The notes below the pieces were generated by a model, which saw only the letters and a list, made by a program, of their open reading frames with translations, was not told where the DNA came from and ran no database searches. Positions 1 to 13,268 of a stretch of DNA of 64,000 bases are shown piece by piece; position 1 is the first letter of the stretch; each line of letters begins with the position of its first letter. The stretch spans positions 453,501 to 517,500 of the forward strand of contig NZ_LMHH01000002.1 in the NCBI RefSeq assembly GCF_001427865.1. The letters are read 5' to 3'. This stretch comes from Altererythrobacter sp. Root672. Its GTDB lineage: Bacteria > Pseudomonadota > Alphaproteobacteria > Sphingomonadales > Sphingomonadaceae. A program made the position numbers and the translations under genes.

Positions 1-221
1 TGCGCATCCGCCAGCGCGCCCGGCAGCGGAATGTCGAACTTCCACTGGTCATTTCCGACCACGCCGACTGGGGCGAACTTACGCGCACGATCGAGGACGT
101 GAACCCGCACGAGAGCTGGATCACTCATGGCCGCGAAGAGGCGTTGCTGCGCTGGTGCCAGCTTCACCAACGCCGGGCCCGGGCTCTCGCTCTGGTGGGG
201 TATGAGGACGAGGATGATTGA
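1..221 (+). CDS. Ligase-associated DNA exonuclease, C-terminal part (5' end outside window)
   Basis: The last 72 residues of a metallo-beta-lactamase/beta-CASP exonuclease of the kind that travels with bacterial ATP-dependent DNA ligases; the start is left of the window. The readable part carries the family motif SDHADW about 55 residues before the stop, followed by NPHESWITHG, which fits the metal-binding C-terminal section of these nucleases. The ATP-dependent ligase follows 153 bases downstream, the usual partner in this DNA-repair cassette. The enzyme probably trims DNA ends before ligation; that role is inferred from the family. The family call is firm because motif and neighbour agree. 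Confidence 0.85.
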   Translation, partial: RIRQRARQRNVELPLVISDHADWGELTRTIEDVNPHESWITHGREEALLRWCQLHQRRARALALVGYEDEDD

Positions 222-230
222 GCCGCCTCA

Positions 231-373
231 AATCCTCCCCAGCACGGGGAAGGGGACCGCCGCCGAAGGCGGGGGTGGAGGGGCACTCTCGGCTGTCTCT
301 TCCTCTCGCCGTCGGGATTGCTCTCGGGTGCCCCTCCACCATCCTGCGGATGGTCCCCGTGCCGGGGAGGATT
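231..373. repeat. Palindromic intergenic repeat (REP/MITE-like) in front of the DNA ligase
   Basis: The outer arms are inverted copies: AATCCTCCCC-GCACGGGGA at 231-250 and its complement TCCCCGTGCCGGGGAGGATT at 354-373. Inner arms GGTGGAGGGGCAC (275-285 region) and GTGCCCCTCCACC (328-340) also pair, so the whole unit can fold into one long hairpin. The right arm runs to the base before the ligase start codon, and its GGGGAGG supplies the Shine-Dalgarno. A short relative of the outer arm lies at 57770-57792. I see no transposase. It looks like a dispersed, non-autonomous palindrome. Confidence 0.75.
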
Positions 374-374
374 G

Positions 375-1970
375 ATGGAAAAGTTCGCCGCCCTCGTTGA
401 TGCGCTCGTCTACACCCGCAGCCGCAACGGCAAATTGCAGCTCATCGCCGAATACCTCCGCACCACTCCTGACCCCGATCGCGGCTGGGCCCTGGCAGCG
501 CTGACCGAAGGCCTGAGCTTTCCGGCCGTGAAAGCCGGCACGATCCGCAACCTGATGATGGAACGGGTCGATCCGGTGCTGTTCGCGCTCAGCCGCGATT
601 TCGTCGGCGATACGGCCGAGACCGTAAGCCTGCTCTGGCCGGCGACCGATCCTGACGGCAAGACGCCACCGACTGTGAGTGAAGCCGTTGATTTATTGAC
701 GAAAATGACCAGATCATCTGTGATGAGCGAGCTTCCGCACTTGCTCGACCGCCTCGAACCCGAAGGCCGCTACGCCTTGCTCAAGCTAGCCACTGGCGCG
801 ATGCGCGTCGGCATTTCGGCGCGCCTGGCCAAGACCGCCTTCGCTCAGGCCTTCGAGGTGGCGGTCGAGGACGTCGAGGAATACTGGCACGCCCTCACAC
901 CGCCCTACGCCGAGCTGTTCGCCTGGGCCGCCGAAGGCGCAGATCCGCCGGACACGTCGGACCGGCCGCTGTTCCGCCCGTTCATGCTGGCCCACCCGCT
1001 CGAAGACGCGACGCTCGACCTTGAGGACTACGTCGCCGAGTGGAAATGGGACGGCATCCGGGTGCAAGTGGTCCACGCGGGCGGTGAGACGCGGCTCTAC
1101 TCACGCACCGGCGACGATGTGACCGGCAGCTTTCCCGAAATGGCCGATGCCCTCGCCATTCCCGCGGTGCTCGACGGCGAACTCCTCGTGCGTGGCGCGC
1201 ATCAGGGTGGCGAAGCCGGCGGCGCTGCGAGCTTCAACGCGCTGCAGCAGCGGCTGGGGCGCAAGATCGTATCGAAGACCATGCTGGCGGAGTTTCCGGC
1301 CTTCGTGAGGCTCTACGACGTCCTGCTGCTCGAAGGCGAGGACTTGCGCGACTTCCCTTGGCACGAGCGCCGCCGACAACTCGAAGCGCTCATGCCGCGC
1401 CTCCCCGCAGGCCACTTCGACCTTTCTCCCGTCGTCGTTGCCGATCACTTCGAACACCTCGCCGAGATCCGCTCCGGCGCTCGCGACGAGGCGATCGAGG
1501 GACTCATGCTCAAGCGCCGCGATTCGCCTTATGTCGCGGGCCGCAAGACAGGCCTGTGGTACAAGTGGAAGCGCGACCCGCTGCTGGTCGACTGCGTGCT
1601 GATGTACGCCCAGCGCGGCAGCGGCAAGCGATCGAGCTTCTACTCCGACTACACCTTTGGCTGTTGGGACGGTGACCCGGATCAAGGCGCGGAACTGCTG
1701 CCGGTCGGGAAAGCCTACTTCGGGTTCACCGACGAAGAACTGCGGGAGCTCGATCGCTACGTCCGCAACCACACGGTCAATCGCTTCGGCCCGGTGCGGG
1801 AGACCGACAAGAGCCTGGTGTTCGAAGTCGCCTTCGACAGCGTCCACGAAAGCAAGCGCCACAAATCGGGCCTCGCGATGCGTTTCCCCCGCATCAGCCG
1901 CATCCGCTGGGACAAGCCAGCGCACGAGGCGGATCGGATCGAAGCGCTCAGGGCATTGGTACGGGATTGA
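375..1970 (+). CDS. ATP-dependent DNA ligase (cisplatin-type)
   Basis: A 531-residue ATP-dependent DNA ligase that seals nicks through a ligase-AMP intermediate. The N-terminal DNA-binding domain covers about residues 1-190. The nucleotidyltransferase domain carries the adenylation motif KWDG with the catalytic Lys at residue 224. The later motifs EGLMLKRRDSPY and WYKWKR are present, and an OB-fold follows to the end. The ATG at 375 is preferred over upstream in-frame starts because it gives the normal family N-terminus and has GGGGAGG five bases upstream. It follows the ligase-associated exonuclease. The Lhr-type helicase that often completes this cassette is not downstream and may lie left of the window. 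Confidence 0.93.
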   Translation: MEKFAALVDALVYTRSRNGKLQLIAEYLRTTPDPDRGWALAALTEGLSFPAVKAGTIRNLMMERVDPVLFALSRDFVGDTAETVSLLWPATDPDGKTPPTVSEAVDLLTKMTRSSVMSELPHLLDRLEPEGRYALLKLATGAMRVGISARLAKTAFAQAFEVAVEDVEEYWHALTPPYAELFAWAAEGADPPDTSDRPLFRPFMLAHPLEDATLDLEDYVAEWKWDGIRVQVVHAGGETRLYSRTGDDVTGSFPEMADALAIPAVLDGELLVRGAHQGGEAGGAASFNALQQRLGRKIVSKTMLAEFPAFVRLYDVLLLEGEDLRDFPWHERRRQLEALMPRLPAGHFDLSPVVVADHFEHLAEIRSGARDEAIEGLMLKRRDSPYVAGRKTGLWYKWKRDPLLVDCVLMYAQRGSGKRSSFYSDYTFGCWDGDPDQGAELLPVGKAYFGFTDEELRELDRYVRNHTVNRFGPVRETDKSLVFEVAFDSVHESKRHKSGLAMRFPRISRIRWDKPAHEADRIEALRALVRD

Positions 1971-2001
1971 ATCGCCGTCGCTGCCGCGCAATCATGCGCC
2001 G

Positions 2002-2643
2002 ATGCACCGCTACGACAGCTCGCGCCGATTGCTCGCCTATGGCATCGCCGGGCTCGCCGGCTTCGTCGACGCGACGGGGTTCCTCGCGGCCGATGGCTAT
2101 TTCGTTTCCTTCATGTCGGGCAACACCACGCGGCTCGGTGTCGATATCGGCACCAGAGTCGGCTCGGCCGTTGTCCCGGCCCTGCTGATCGTCGGCTTCA
2201 TCTGCGGCGTGACCCTGGGGGCGCTTGTGTCGGAGAACGCCAGCCGGGCACGCAAGTCGGCGGTCCTGGCGGTTTCAAGCGCCTTGATCGTCACCGCCGC
2301 GATCGGACACGCGTTGGGCAGCAAGCTGCTGTTCCTCGGCGGATCGGTGACGGCGATGGGCGCGATCAACAATATGTTCCGCAAGGATGGCGAGGTCGCC
2401 GTCGGCGTGACCTACATGACCGGCGCGCTGGTCCGCCTCGGTCAAGGACTGGCAGCCCGCCTGCAGCGCCGGCCGTTCGATGGAGCGGCCGCAAGCTTCG
2501 CCCTGTGGGGCAGCCTGGCCGTCGGCGCGATTGGAGGCGCCTTGGCTACCGAGACGATCCCGGTATGGGCGCCATGGATCCCGGTACTCGCCTCGCTGGC
2601 GCTGCTGGGCGCGGCGCTTCGGCTTGAACTTCGACCAGTCTAG
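2002..2643 (+). CDS. DUF1275 family membrane protein (YoaK-like)
   Basis: A 213-residue protein with about six hydrophobic segments and the N-terminal GLAGFVDATGF and FVSFMSGNTTR motifs typical of the DUF1275 family. Members are inner-membrane proteins of unknown substrate, possibly transporters. It starts 31 bases after the ligase stop and may be read through from it. The reading frame is open further upstream, overlapping the ligase; ATG 2002 gives the usual family N-terminus. Its stop shares the bases CTAG (2640-2643) with the stop of the convergent DUF167 gene, so there is no room for a terminator between them. Confidence 0.85.
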   Translation: MHRYDSSRRLLAYGIAGLAGFVDATGFLAADGYFVSFMSGNTTRLGVDIGTRVGSAVVPALLIVGFICGVTLGALVSENASRARKSAVLAVSSALIVTAAIGHALGSKLLFLGGSVTAMGAINNMFRKDGEVAVGVTYMTGALVRLGQGLAARLQRRPFDGAAASFALWGSLAVGAIGGALATETIPVWAPWIPVLASLALLGAALRLELRPV

Positions 2644-2918
2644 GAAATCTGCACCAGCTTGTTGCGCGTAGTTGCGCCGCGCAACATGCGCAGTCGTGAC
2701 GTCGCCACCCCGAGGGCATCGGCGAGCATTTCCAGCACCGCCTCGTTGGCCGCACCGTCCTGCGGCTTGGCCCGAACCTTCACCTGAAGGACGCCATCCC
2801 CGAGCTCGATGCCCTCGATGCGGGCGCCGGGCGTGACGCGCAAGGCCAGCCGCCCTTCGGCATCGGCCAGCGCGCGAATGGCCTCGGCAGGCGGGAAATC
2901 AGGCTTGGGTTTCGCCAC
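2640..2918 (-). CDS. DUF167 family protein (YggU-like)
   Basis: A 92-residue protein of the DUF167/YggU family. It shows the typical RVTPGARIEGI start of the domain and KPQDGAANEAVLEMLADALG, the conserved helix region with the GxAN motif. The biochemical function is unknown; the family has a small alpha/beta fold and is often found beside cell-envelope or pyrroline-5-carboxylate genes. It overlaps the 3' end of the gamma carbonic anhydrase gene by 20 bases, so the two are almost certainly co-transcribed. Confidence 0.88.
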   Translation of the reverse strand: MAKPKPDFPPAEAIRALADAEGRLALRVTPGARIEGIELGDGVLQVKVRAKPQDGAANEAVLEMLADALGVATSRLRMLRGATTRNKLVQIS

Positions 2919-3474
2919 GCAGCTCCGCCAGGTGCCGCTGCGCCAGCCGGCAATAGCGCTCGGTCTGGAAACGGATCTTCTCGACCTGAGCTTCGTCCTG
3001 AGTGCGCAGGAACTTGGCCGGGCGGCCGACCCAGATCTCGCGGGGAGGGATCGCCTTGCCGGGGCTCAGCAGCGCACCGGCGGCGAGCATTGCGCCCTCC
3101 CCGATCCGGCAATCGTCCATCGCCACCGCGCCCATGCCGACGAAAGCCCGGTCTTCCAAAGTCGCACCGTGGACCACCGCCATGTGACCGATCACGCAGT
3201 CCTCGCCGATGATCGTCGGGCAGCCGTCGGTATCGGGCCGCGGACCCTCGACATGGAAGACGCTGCCGTCCTGCACGTTGGAGCGAGCGCCGACTTCGAT
3301 CCGGTGGATGTCGCCGCGCAGCACGCAGTTGTACCAGACGCTCGCCTCTGGCCCGATCGTCACGTCGCCGATGATCCGCGCACCGGGCGCGATGAAGGCG
3401 GTCTCGTGGATCTTCGGTTCCATGCCCTCGAACGAGAGGATCGTCGCCCAGGGGAAGCGTTCCGCCGGCGTCAT
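2899..3474 (-). CDS. Gamma-class carbonic anhydrase family protein
   Basis: A 191-residue left-handed beta-helix protein of the gamma carbonic anhydrase/YrdA family. The hexapeptide repeats run from about residue 28. The metal-binding histidine regions are visible as RGDIHRIEVG, FHVEG and GHMAVVHGATL. Members bind Zn or Fe; many are carbonic anhydrases, but for YrdA-type proteins activity is not certain. ATG 3474 overlaps the stop of the upstream acetyltransferase gene as ATGA. An internal ATG at 3423 (MEPKIHETAF) would give 174 residues and is a plausible alternative start. Confidence 0.88.
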   Translation of the reverse strand: MTPAERFPWATILSFEGMEPKIHETAFIAPGARIIGDVTIGPEASVWYNCVLRGDIHRIEVGARSNVQDGSVFHVEGPRPDTDGCPTIIGEDCVIGHMAVVHGATLEDRAFVGMGAVAMDDCRIGEGAMLAAGALLSPGKAIPPREIWVGRPAKFLRTQDEAQVEKIRFQTERYCRLAQRHLAELRGETQA

Positions 3475-4037
3475 GCGCCGCGCCATTCGTCGCGGGTGAT
3501 CGAATAGACGATCGTGTCGCGTAGCTCGGGCTCGTAGCGATCGTCGGGAAAGTCGAGATCCTCGCGGCGGCGCATGCCGAGCCTGGTCATCAGGCCCCAA
3601 CTCGCGTCGTTCTGGATCACCGTAAGCGCGACGATCTCCTCCGCCCCAAAGCGATCGAAGCCGACGTCGAGCGAGGCGGTGGCCGCCTCCTTGGCATAGC
3701 CCTGCCCCCACGCATCCTCGCGCATGCGCCAGCCGATTTCGAAACTGCCTGGGACCGGACAACCCGGAGCGTTGGCCCGCTTGAGCCCACAAAAGCCAAG
3801 CATCTCGCCCGACAGATGACCGCCGTCGGCCTTGCGTTCGACGACCCAGAAGCTGTGCCCATGTTGCGCGGCGCAACTCTCGACACGCGCGCGCTGCTCC
3901 AACTGCTTTTCCTCGTCCATCGAGCCGAGCCAGCGCATGACCGCCGGCGTATTGGTCAACCGGAAGAACTCGGGCCAGTCTTCATCGCGCCAGTCCCTGA
4001 GGACCAGCCGATCGGTCTCGAGCCGAAACTCAGTCAT
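3471..4037 (-). CDS. GNAT family N-acetyltransferase (RimJ/RimL type)
   Basis: A 188-residue GNAT acetyltransferase. It opens with the LETDRLVLRDW motif of the RimJ/RimL subgroup, and the acetyl-CoA-binding loop region is seen as GWRMREDAWGQGYAKEAA. It probably acetylates a protein N-terminus or small amine; the substrate cannot be read from sequence. Its stop overlaps the start of the gamma carbonic anhydrase by four bases, suggesting translational coupling. Confidence 0.88.
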   Translation of the reverse strand: MTEFRLETDRLVLRDWRDEDWPEFFRLTNTPAVMRWLGSMDEEKQLEQRARVESCAAQHGHSFWVVERKADGGHLSGEMLGFCGLKRANAPGCPVPGSFEIGWRMREDAWGQGYAKEAATASLDVGFDRFGAEEIVALTVIQNDASWGLMTRLGMRRREDLDFPDDRYEPELRDTIVYSITRDEWRGA

Positions 4038-4054
4038 CGCGAACTACAAGCTCC

Positions 4055-8904
<4,850 letters not shown>

Positions 8905-9118
8905 ACGCCCCTCCTTGTGTGGTCGCGTTTCCCGATAATCCCGTGGGGAAAGTGCGACCCGACCCGGCGGTATCTCTGTCAAAAGCCTGTGCCGGGATAA
9001 AGTTAATTTGCTCTAAACCCCGACCAGCCGAGTCCGCTTTGCGGCGGGGCGAATCCCGGGGCACAGCGACAAGCGCTGCCTTGCGCATGACGCATACCGG
9101 CCCCACACTGGCTACATT

Positions 9119-11629
9119 GTGAGTAAGACCCGTTCCGACAGCCGGTTGCGCGCCGTCCTGGGCCCGACCAATACCGGCAAGACCCACCTCGCCATCGAAC
9201 GGCTTTGCGGCCACTCGAGCGGTGCTATCGGCTTCCCGCTGCGGCTGCTGGCGCGCGAGGTCTATGACAAGGTTCGCGCGATCAAGGGCGATCGTCAGGT
9301 CGCCTTGATCACCGGCGAAGAGCGGATCGAACCGCCCGGGGCGCGCTATTTCCTCTGCACCGCCGAAGCGATGCCCCGCACCGCCGGAGAGCTTGCCTTC
9401 GTCGCGGTGGACGAAGTGCAACTCGCCGCGGATCGCGAGCGCGGACATATCTTCACCGACCGCCTGCTCCACGCCCGCGGGCGAGAGGAGACCATGTTGC
9501 TCGGCTCTTCCACCGTCGAGCCGATGGTGCGCGCGCTTCTTCCCGAGATCGAAGTCGAAACTCGCCCGCGGTTTTCCACTCTCAAACATGCGGGATCGTG
9601 CAAGCTTTCGCGCCTGCCGCCCCGTTCGGCCGTCGTCGCCTTCTCGGTCGAGCAAGTCTACGCCGTCGCCGAAATGCTGCGCCGCTTCCGCGGCGGGTCC
9701 GCCGTCGTCATGGGCGCACTGAGTCCGGAGACGCGCAATCGCCAGGTCGAATTGTTCCAGTCGGGCGAGGTCGACTACATCGTCGCCACCGACGCGATCG
9801 GCATGGGCCTGAACCTTGACGTCAGTCATGTCGCTTTCGCTTCGCTCAGCAAGTTCGACGGAGTGCGCCAACGGCGTCTCACTCCAGCGGAAATGGCGCA
9901 AATCGCCGGGCGCGCCGGGCGTCACCAACAGGACGGTACTTTCGGCACGCTCAGCGGCAGCCGCAACGGCGGCACGCTGGAGTTCACCGATGACGAGATC
10001 TACGCCATCGAGCAGCATCGCTTTGCCCCGCTGACGCACTTGTTCTGGCGCGAGGCAGAACCGCGCTTCGATTCCCTCGCTACACTGATCGCCGATCTCG
10101 AATCCAAGCCGGATGTTCCCGAGCTCGCCGCTGCGCCGGAGGCGATCGACCTCGCCGTGCTCCGCCGCCTGGTCGACGACCTGGCCATCGCCGACGGCGT
10201 CAAGACGCCGGGCCTGGTGCGCCGCTTCTGGGAGACCTGCCAGCTGCCCGACTTCCGACAGCAAGGTCCGGATCTCCACGCCCGCTTCGTAGCCCGCCTG
10301 TGGGAAGACTTGCGTGGCGGGCAAATCGGAGCGGATTTCGTGGCCGCGCGCATCGCCGAGCTTGACCGACCTGAAGGCGACATCGACACGCTGCAGGGAC
10401 GCATCGCCGCCATTCGAAGCTGGGCTTACATTTGCCAGCGGCCCGACTGGGTTCTAGCGCGCGATGAGATGGCTGCTCGCGCCCGGGCAGCCGAAGCGCG
10501 TCTGTCCGACGCGTTGCACCAACGGCTGACCGAGCGGTTCGTCAATCGCCGCACAGCCATATTGATGAAGACCGTGGGGAAGGATGCTGGAATGCTGCGA
10601 GTGACGCTTGATGAGGCCGGACGCGTCATGGTCGAGGACCAGCCCATCGGTCACCTCGAAGGGTTCCGCTTCGTGGTCGACGCTGGCGCAAGCCACGAGG
10701 ACCGCAAGCTCATGCTCGCAGCGGCCGAGCGGCATTTGCCGCAGCTGCTGGCCTTGAAGGCGCAGGCCCTGGTGCACGACGAACTCGGCGAGCTGACCAT
10801 CGAACAAGGCCAGGTCCTGCGCGAAGGCCGCGCGGTGGCGCAGCTTGAACGCGGCAAATCCGCCAGCCGTCCGCGACTGGTTCTGGTGCGCGAACTGGCC
10901 GTGCTCGACCACGCGCAGAAAGCGCGGCTGGCCGAAGCGCTTGAGCTTTGGCTGGAAAGTTCTCTGGCTCCGCTCGCACCATTGCGAGCGATCGAAGAGG
11001 GCGCACTCTCCCCGGAGGCGGGCAGCGAGGTGCGGGCCTTGCTCCTGACTTTGGCCAGCGGTGGCGGCTCGATCGGTCGCGAGACGGCCGGGTTGGCGCA
11101 AGTGCCGAAGGACAAACGCCCCCTCCTGCGAAGGCTTGGCGTCACCATCGGTTCGCTCGATGTGTTCGTTCCCGCGTTGCTCAAACCGGCCCCCAGGCAT
11201 TTACTCAACGCGATCGGTGTGGACCGGCGCCCCCTTCGTGAGCGGATGGAGCCAGTCATCGCGCACAAGGGGCCTCTTCCGGCAGGTTACCGTCGGGCAG
11301 GGAACCAGGCGATCCGCGTCGATATGGCGGAAAAGCTGTTTCGCGCCGCGCACGACCAACGCGCGAAGTCATCCGGGCGTGGGTTTTTGGTCGACGTTGC
11401 GCTGGCAACTTCGATGGGCCTCTCCCCGGACAACTTCCGCCTGCTGATGCGCGACGCCGGGTTCCGTCCTGGCGATTCCCGCACTCTCGCCGAAGGCACT
11501 TTCGGACCGCCGGCGCCGGTGCGCTGGAGCTGGCGCCCGCCGCGCAAGGATCGACCGACCCCGCAGTCTGCCCCCCGGCCAGTGGCCCAGAGCAGTGCCT
11601 TTGCCGCGTTGGCAGACCTCGTCCGCTAG
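9119..11629 (+). CDS. SUV3-like DEAD/DEAH-type RNA helicase
   Basis: An 836-residue superfamily 2 helicase related to the mitochondrial SUV3 degradosome helicase. Walker A is GPTNTGKT at residues 15-22, the DEAD-type box reads VDEVQ, and motif VI is QIAGRAGRHQQ. A long alpha-helical C-terminal half follows. It probably unwinds RNA during decay. GTG 9119 is the first start in frame, with no clear Shine-Dalgarno. The gene opens a tight cluster with an S4 protein, ferredoxin and carD, an arrangement common in alphaproteobacteria. Confidence 0.85.
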   Translation: MSKTRSDSRLRAVLGPTNTGKTHLAIERLCGHSSGAIGFPLRLLAREVYDKVRAIKGDRQVALITGEERIEPPGARYFLCTAEAMPRTAGELAFVAVDEVQLAADRERGHIFTDRLLHARGREETMLLGSSTVEPMVRALLPEIEVETRPRFSTLKHAGSCKLSRLPPRSAVVAFSVEQVYAVAEMLRRFRGGSAVVMGALSPETRNRQVELFQSGEVDYIVATDAIGMGLNLDVSHVAFASLSKFDGVRQRRLTPAEMAQIAGRAGRHQQDGTFGTLSGSRNGGTLEFTDDEIYAIEQHRFAPLTHLFWREAEPRFDSLATLIADLESKPDVPELAAAPEAIDLAVLRRLVDDLAIADGVKTPGLVRRFWETCQLPDFRQQGPDLHARFVARLWEDLRGGQIGADFVAARIAELDRPEGDIDTLQGRIAAIRSWAYICQRPDWVLARDEMAARARAAEARLSDALHQRLTERFVNRRTAILMKTVGKDAGMLRVTLDEAGRVMVEDQPIGHLEGFRFVVDAGASHEDRKLMLAAAERHLPQLLALKAQALVHDELGELTIEQGQVLREGRAVAQLERGKSASRPRLVLVRELAVLDHAQKARLAEALELWLESSLAPLAPLRAIEEGALSPEAGSEVRALLLTLASGGGSIGRETAGLAQVPKDKRPLLRRLGVTIGSLDVFVPALLKPAPRHLLNAIGVDRRPLRERMEPVIAHKGPLPAGYRRAGNQAIRVDMAEKLFRAAHDQRAKSSGRGFLVDVALATSMGLSPDNFRLLMRDAGFRPGDSRTLAEGTFGPPAPVRWSWRPPRKDRPTPQSAPRPVAQSSAFAALADLVR

Positions 11630-11635
11630 CTCCGG

Positions 11636-11965
11636 ATGCGGATCGACCGCCTCCTGTTCTTCCTGCGTTTCGCCCGCAGCCGTGCGGTTGCCCAACGTTG
11701 GATCGCCGAAGGCCACATCCGCCACAATGGCCAGCGCGTGGTGCGGCAGGACCTGGCGGTTCAGCCCGGCGACGTGCTCACTCTGCCGCTTGCGAAAGCG
11801 GTGCTCGTCATCGAAATGCTGCACCTCCCCACTCGCCGCGGACCGGCGGAGGAAGCCCGCGAATGCTATCGCCCGCTTGACGGTGGGCGGCCAATGGACC
11901 TAGGCGGCGGCGACGCGCGGAACGACTACGGTGCGCGGCAAGAAGAAGGGAACGATAAGCAATGA
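11636..11965 (+). CDS. S4-domain RNA-binding protein (Hsp15-like)
   Basis: A 109-residue protein with an N-terminal S4 RNA-binding domain: [16 protein letters not shown], then [14 protein letters not shown] and PGDVLTLPL. By family it binds structured RNA, and Hsp15 members rescue stalled 50S subunits. The C-terminal 40 residues are charged and divergent. It begins six bases after the helicase stop and overlaps the ferredoxin start as ATGA, so it sits in the middle of one operon. An RNA helicase and an RNA-binding protein in one unit suggest a shared RNA role, which is inference. Confidence 0.85.
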   Translation: MRIDRLLFFLRFARSRAVAQRWIAEGHIRHNGQRVVRQDLAVQPGDVLTLPLAKAVLVIEMLHLPTRRGPAEEARECYRPLDGGRPMDLGGGDARNDYGARQEEGNDKQ

Positions 11966-12300
11966 CCTATGTCGTCACCGATGCATGCATCAAGTGCAAG
12001 TACACGGACTGCGTCGAGGTCTGCCCAGTCGACTGCTTCTACGAAGGCGAGACCATGCTGGTCATCAATCCTTCGGAATGCATCGACTGCGGCGTTTGCG
12101 AGCCCGAATGCCCCGCAGAAGCCATTTTGCCCGATACCGAGGGCGGCCTTGAACAGTGGCTCGAGCTGAATTCGAAGTTCTCCGCCGAGTGGCCCAACAT
12201 CACCGAGCGCAAGGATCCGCCGGCCGACGCCGACGAGCACAAGGGCGAAGAGGGGAAGTTCGAGAAGTTCTTCACCCCCGAACCTGGCGAGGGCGACTAA
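11962..12300 (+). CDS. fdxA: 7Fe ferredoxin ([3Fe-4S][4Fe-4S])
   Basis: A 112-residue FdxA-type ferredoxin. The N-terminal cysteine pattern [17 protein letters not shown] and the second motif [12 protein letters not shown] are those of Azotobacter ferredoxin I, which carries one 3Fe-4S and one 4Fe-4S cluster. It is a soluble electron carrier; its partner is not evident. The long acidic C-terminal tail is normal for the family. Its start overlaps the S4 gene by four bases. Confidence 0.93.
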   Translation: MTYVVTDACIKCKYTDCVEVCPVDCFYEGETMLVINPSECIDCGVCEPECPAEAILPDTEGGLEQWLELNSKFSAEWPNITERKDPPADADEHKGEEGKFEKFFTPEPGEGD

Positions 12301-12398
12301 TAGCCCCGGCGGGGTCGCCATCGAGCTAATCGCGCCAGATTATTCGCCTCTTCACCCACGCCTGTGGGTGGGGTGGCAATTTTCGTGCGAATCTGCTA

Positions 12399-12404
12399 TA
12401 TAAT
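12399..12404 (+). promoter_or_regulatory. Candidate carD promoter (-10) and long leader
   Basis: A perfect TATAAT stands out in the 270-base gap before carD. No good -35 lies at 17 bases (the best is TGGCAA at 12374-12379, 19 bases away), as might be expected if CarD or another activator assists. A start near 12411 would leave a leader of about 160 bases to the carD ATG; it is GC-rich and could be structured. No gene is visible in this gap. Confidence 0.5.
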
Positions 12405-12570
12405 AGGCGAACTGCCCCCAATTCGGGTCGGGCGGCAGGCTATAAAGGAAGGCAGGCCCCTCCAGCAGCGTCGAGAAGTTTGACCAGCCAGGCCGCGTTC
12501 CCAGACCTTTGCGGCCGGTTTTGCTGTTGACGCTCACTGCCCCAGGCTTGCCGGTGTGAAAGGATAATAA

Positions 12571-13107
12571 ATGGCTGCGAATGCACCCGCCTTCGACGTC
12601 GGCGATTACGTGGTATACCCAAAGCACGGCGTTGGCCGTGTGATCGAGCTACAGAGCGAGGAAATCGCCGGTATGAAGCTCGAACTTTATGTCCTTCGTT
12701 TTGAAAAAGAGCGCATGACTCTTCGCGTTCCGGTCAACAAAGTTGAATCGATCGGCATGCGTAAGCTTTCCAGCGACAAGACGCTGAAGGAAGCCATGGA
12801 AACCCTCAAGGGCAAGCCCAAGGTCAAGCGCACCATGTGGTCGCGCCGCGCCCAGGAATACGAAGCCAAGATCAACTCCGGCGACCTCGTTTCAATCGCC
12901 GAAGTGACTCGCGACTTGTTCCGTCCGGAAGACCAGCCGGAGCAGAGCTATTCCGAACGCCAGATCTTCGAAGCGGCTTCCAGCCGTCTCGCGCGTGAAC
13001 TGGCAGCGATGGAAAAGACCGATGAGCCGGCTGCGCTCACCAAGATCCTCGAAGTACTGAAGACGCACGCGCCGCAGTACTACGAGAGCACCACCGAAGA
13101 CGCCTGA
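12571..13107 (+). CDS. carD: CarD family transcriptional regulator
   Basis: A 178-residue CarD/CdnL protein. The N-terminal RNA-polymerase-interaction domain (FDVGDYVVYPKHGVGRV, about residues 8-65) is followed by the helical DNA-binding domain, whose WSRRAQEYEAKI holds the conserved Trp. CarD binds RNA polymerase beta and stabilises open complexes, notably at rRNA promoters. AAGGA sits at 12561-12565 upstream of the ATG. It has its own promoter candidate upstream and a strong terminator downstream, so it is likely transcribed alone as well as with the cluster. Confidence 0.95.
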   Translation: MAANAPAFDVGDYVVYPKHGVGRVIELQSEEIAGMKLELYVLRFEKERMTLRVPVNKVESIGMRKLSSDKTLKEAMETLKGKPKVKRTMWSRRAQEYEAKINSGDLVSIAEVTRDLFRPEDQPEQSYSERQIFEAASSRLARELAAMEKTDEPAALTKILEVLKTHAPQYYESTTEDA

Positions 13108-13130
13108 GCCAGGCACTTTGGGGTTTGAAG

Positions 13131-13161
13131 GGCCGCCGGGGGAAACCTCGGCGGCCTTTTT
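13131..13161 (+). terminator. Intrinsic terminator of carD
   Basis: The 8-bp perfect stem GGCCGCCG (13131-13138) / CGGCGGCC (13149-13156) is followed directly by five T residues. It lies 24 bases after the carD stop. Confidence 0.9.
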
Positions 13162-13230
13162 CGTAGGCGCTCCGTTCGGCGAACCTCCATCCAGCCTCGA
13201 CGAACCGCGATTGTCGTGGGGCCATTGCTG

Positions 13231-13236
13231 TATTAT
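13231..13236 (+). promoter_or_regulatory. Candidate promoter of the GIN-domain lipoprotein gene
   Basis: TATTAT resembles a -10 element in an AT-rich patch after the carD terminator, 32 bases before the next ATG. The surrounding TTATAC-CAGTAACACAG (13233-13249) closely matches a motif in front of the MerC-like gene (56371-56386). No convincing -35 is seen. Confidence 0.35.
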
Positions 13237-13268
13237 ACCAGTAACACAGAATTGAATGGAGGCCATCT

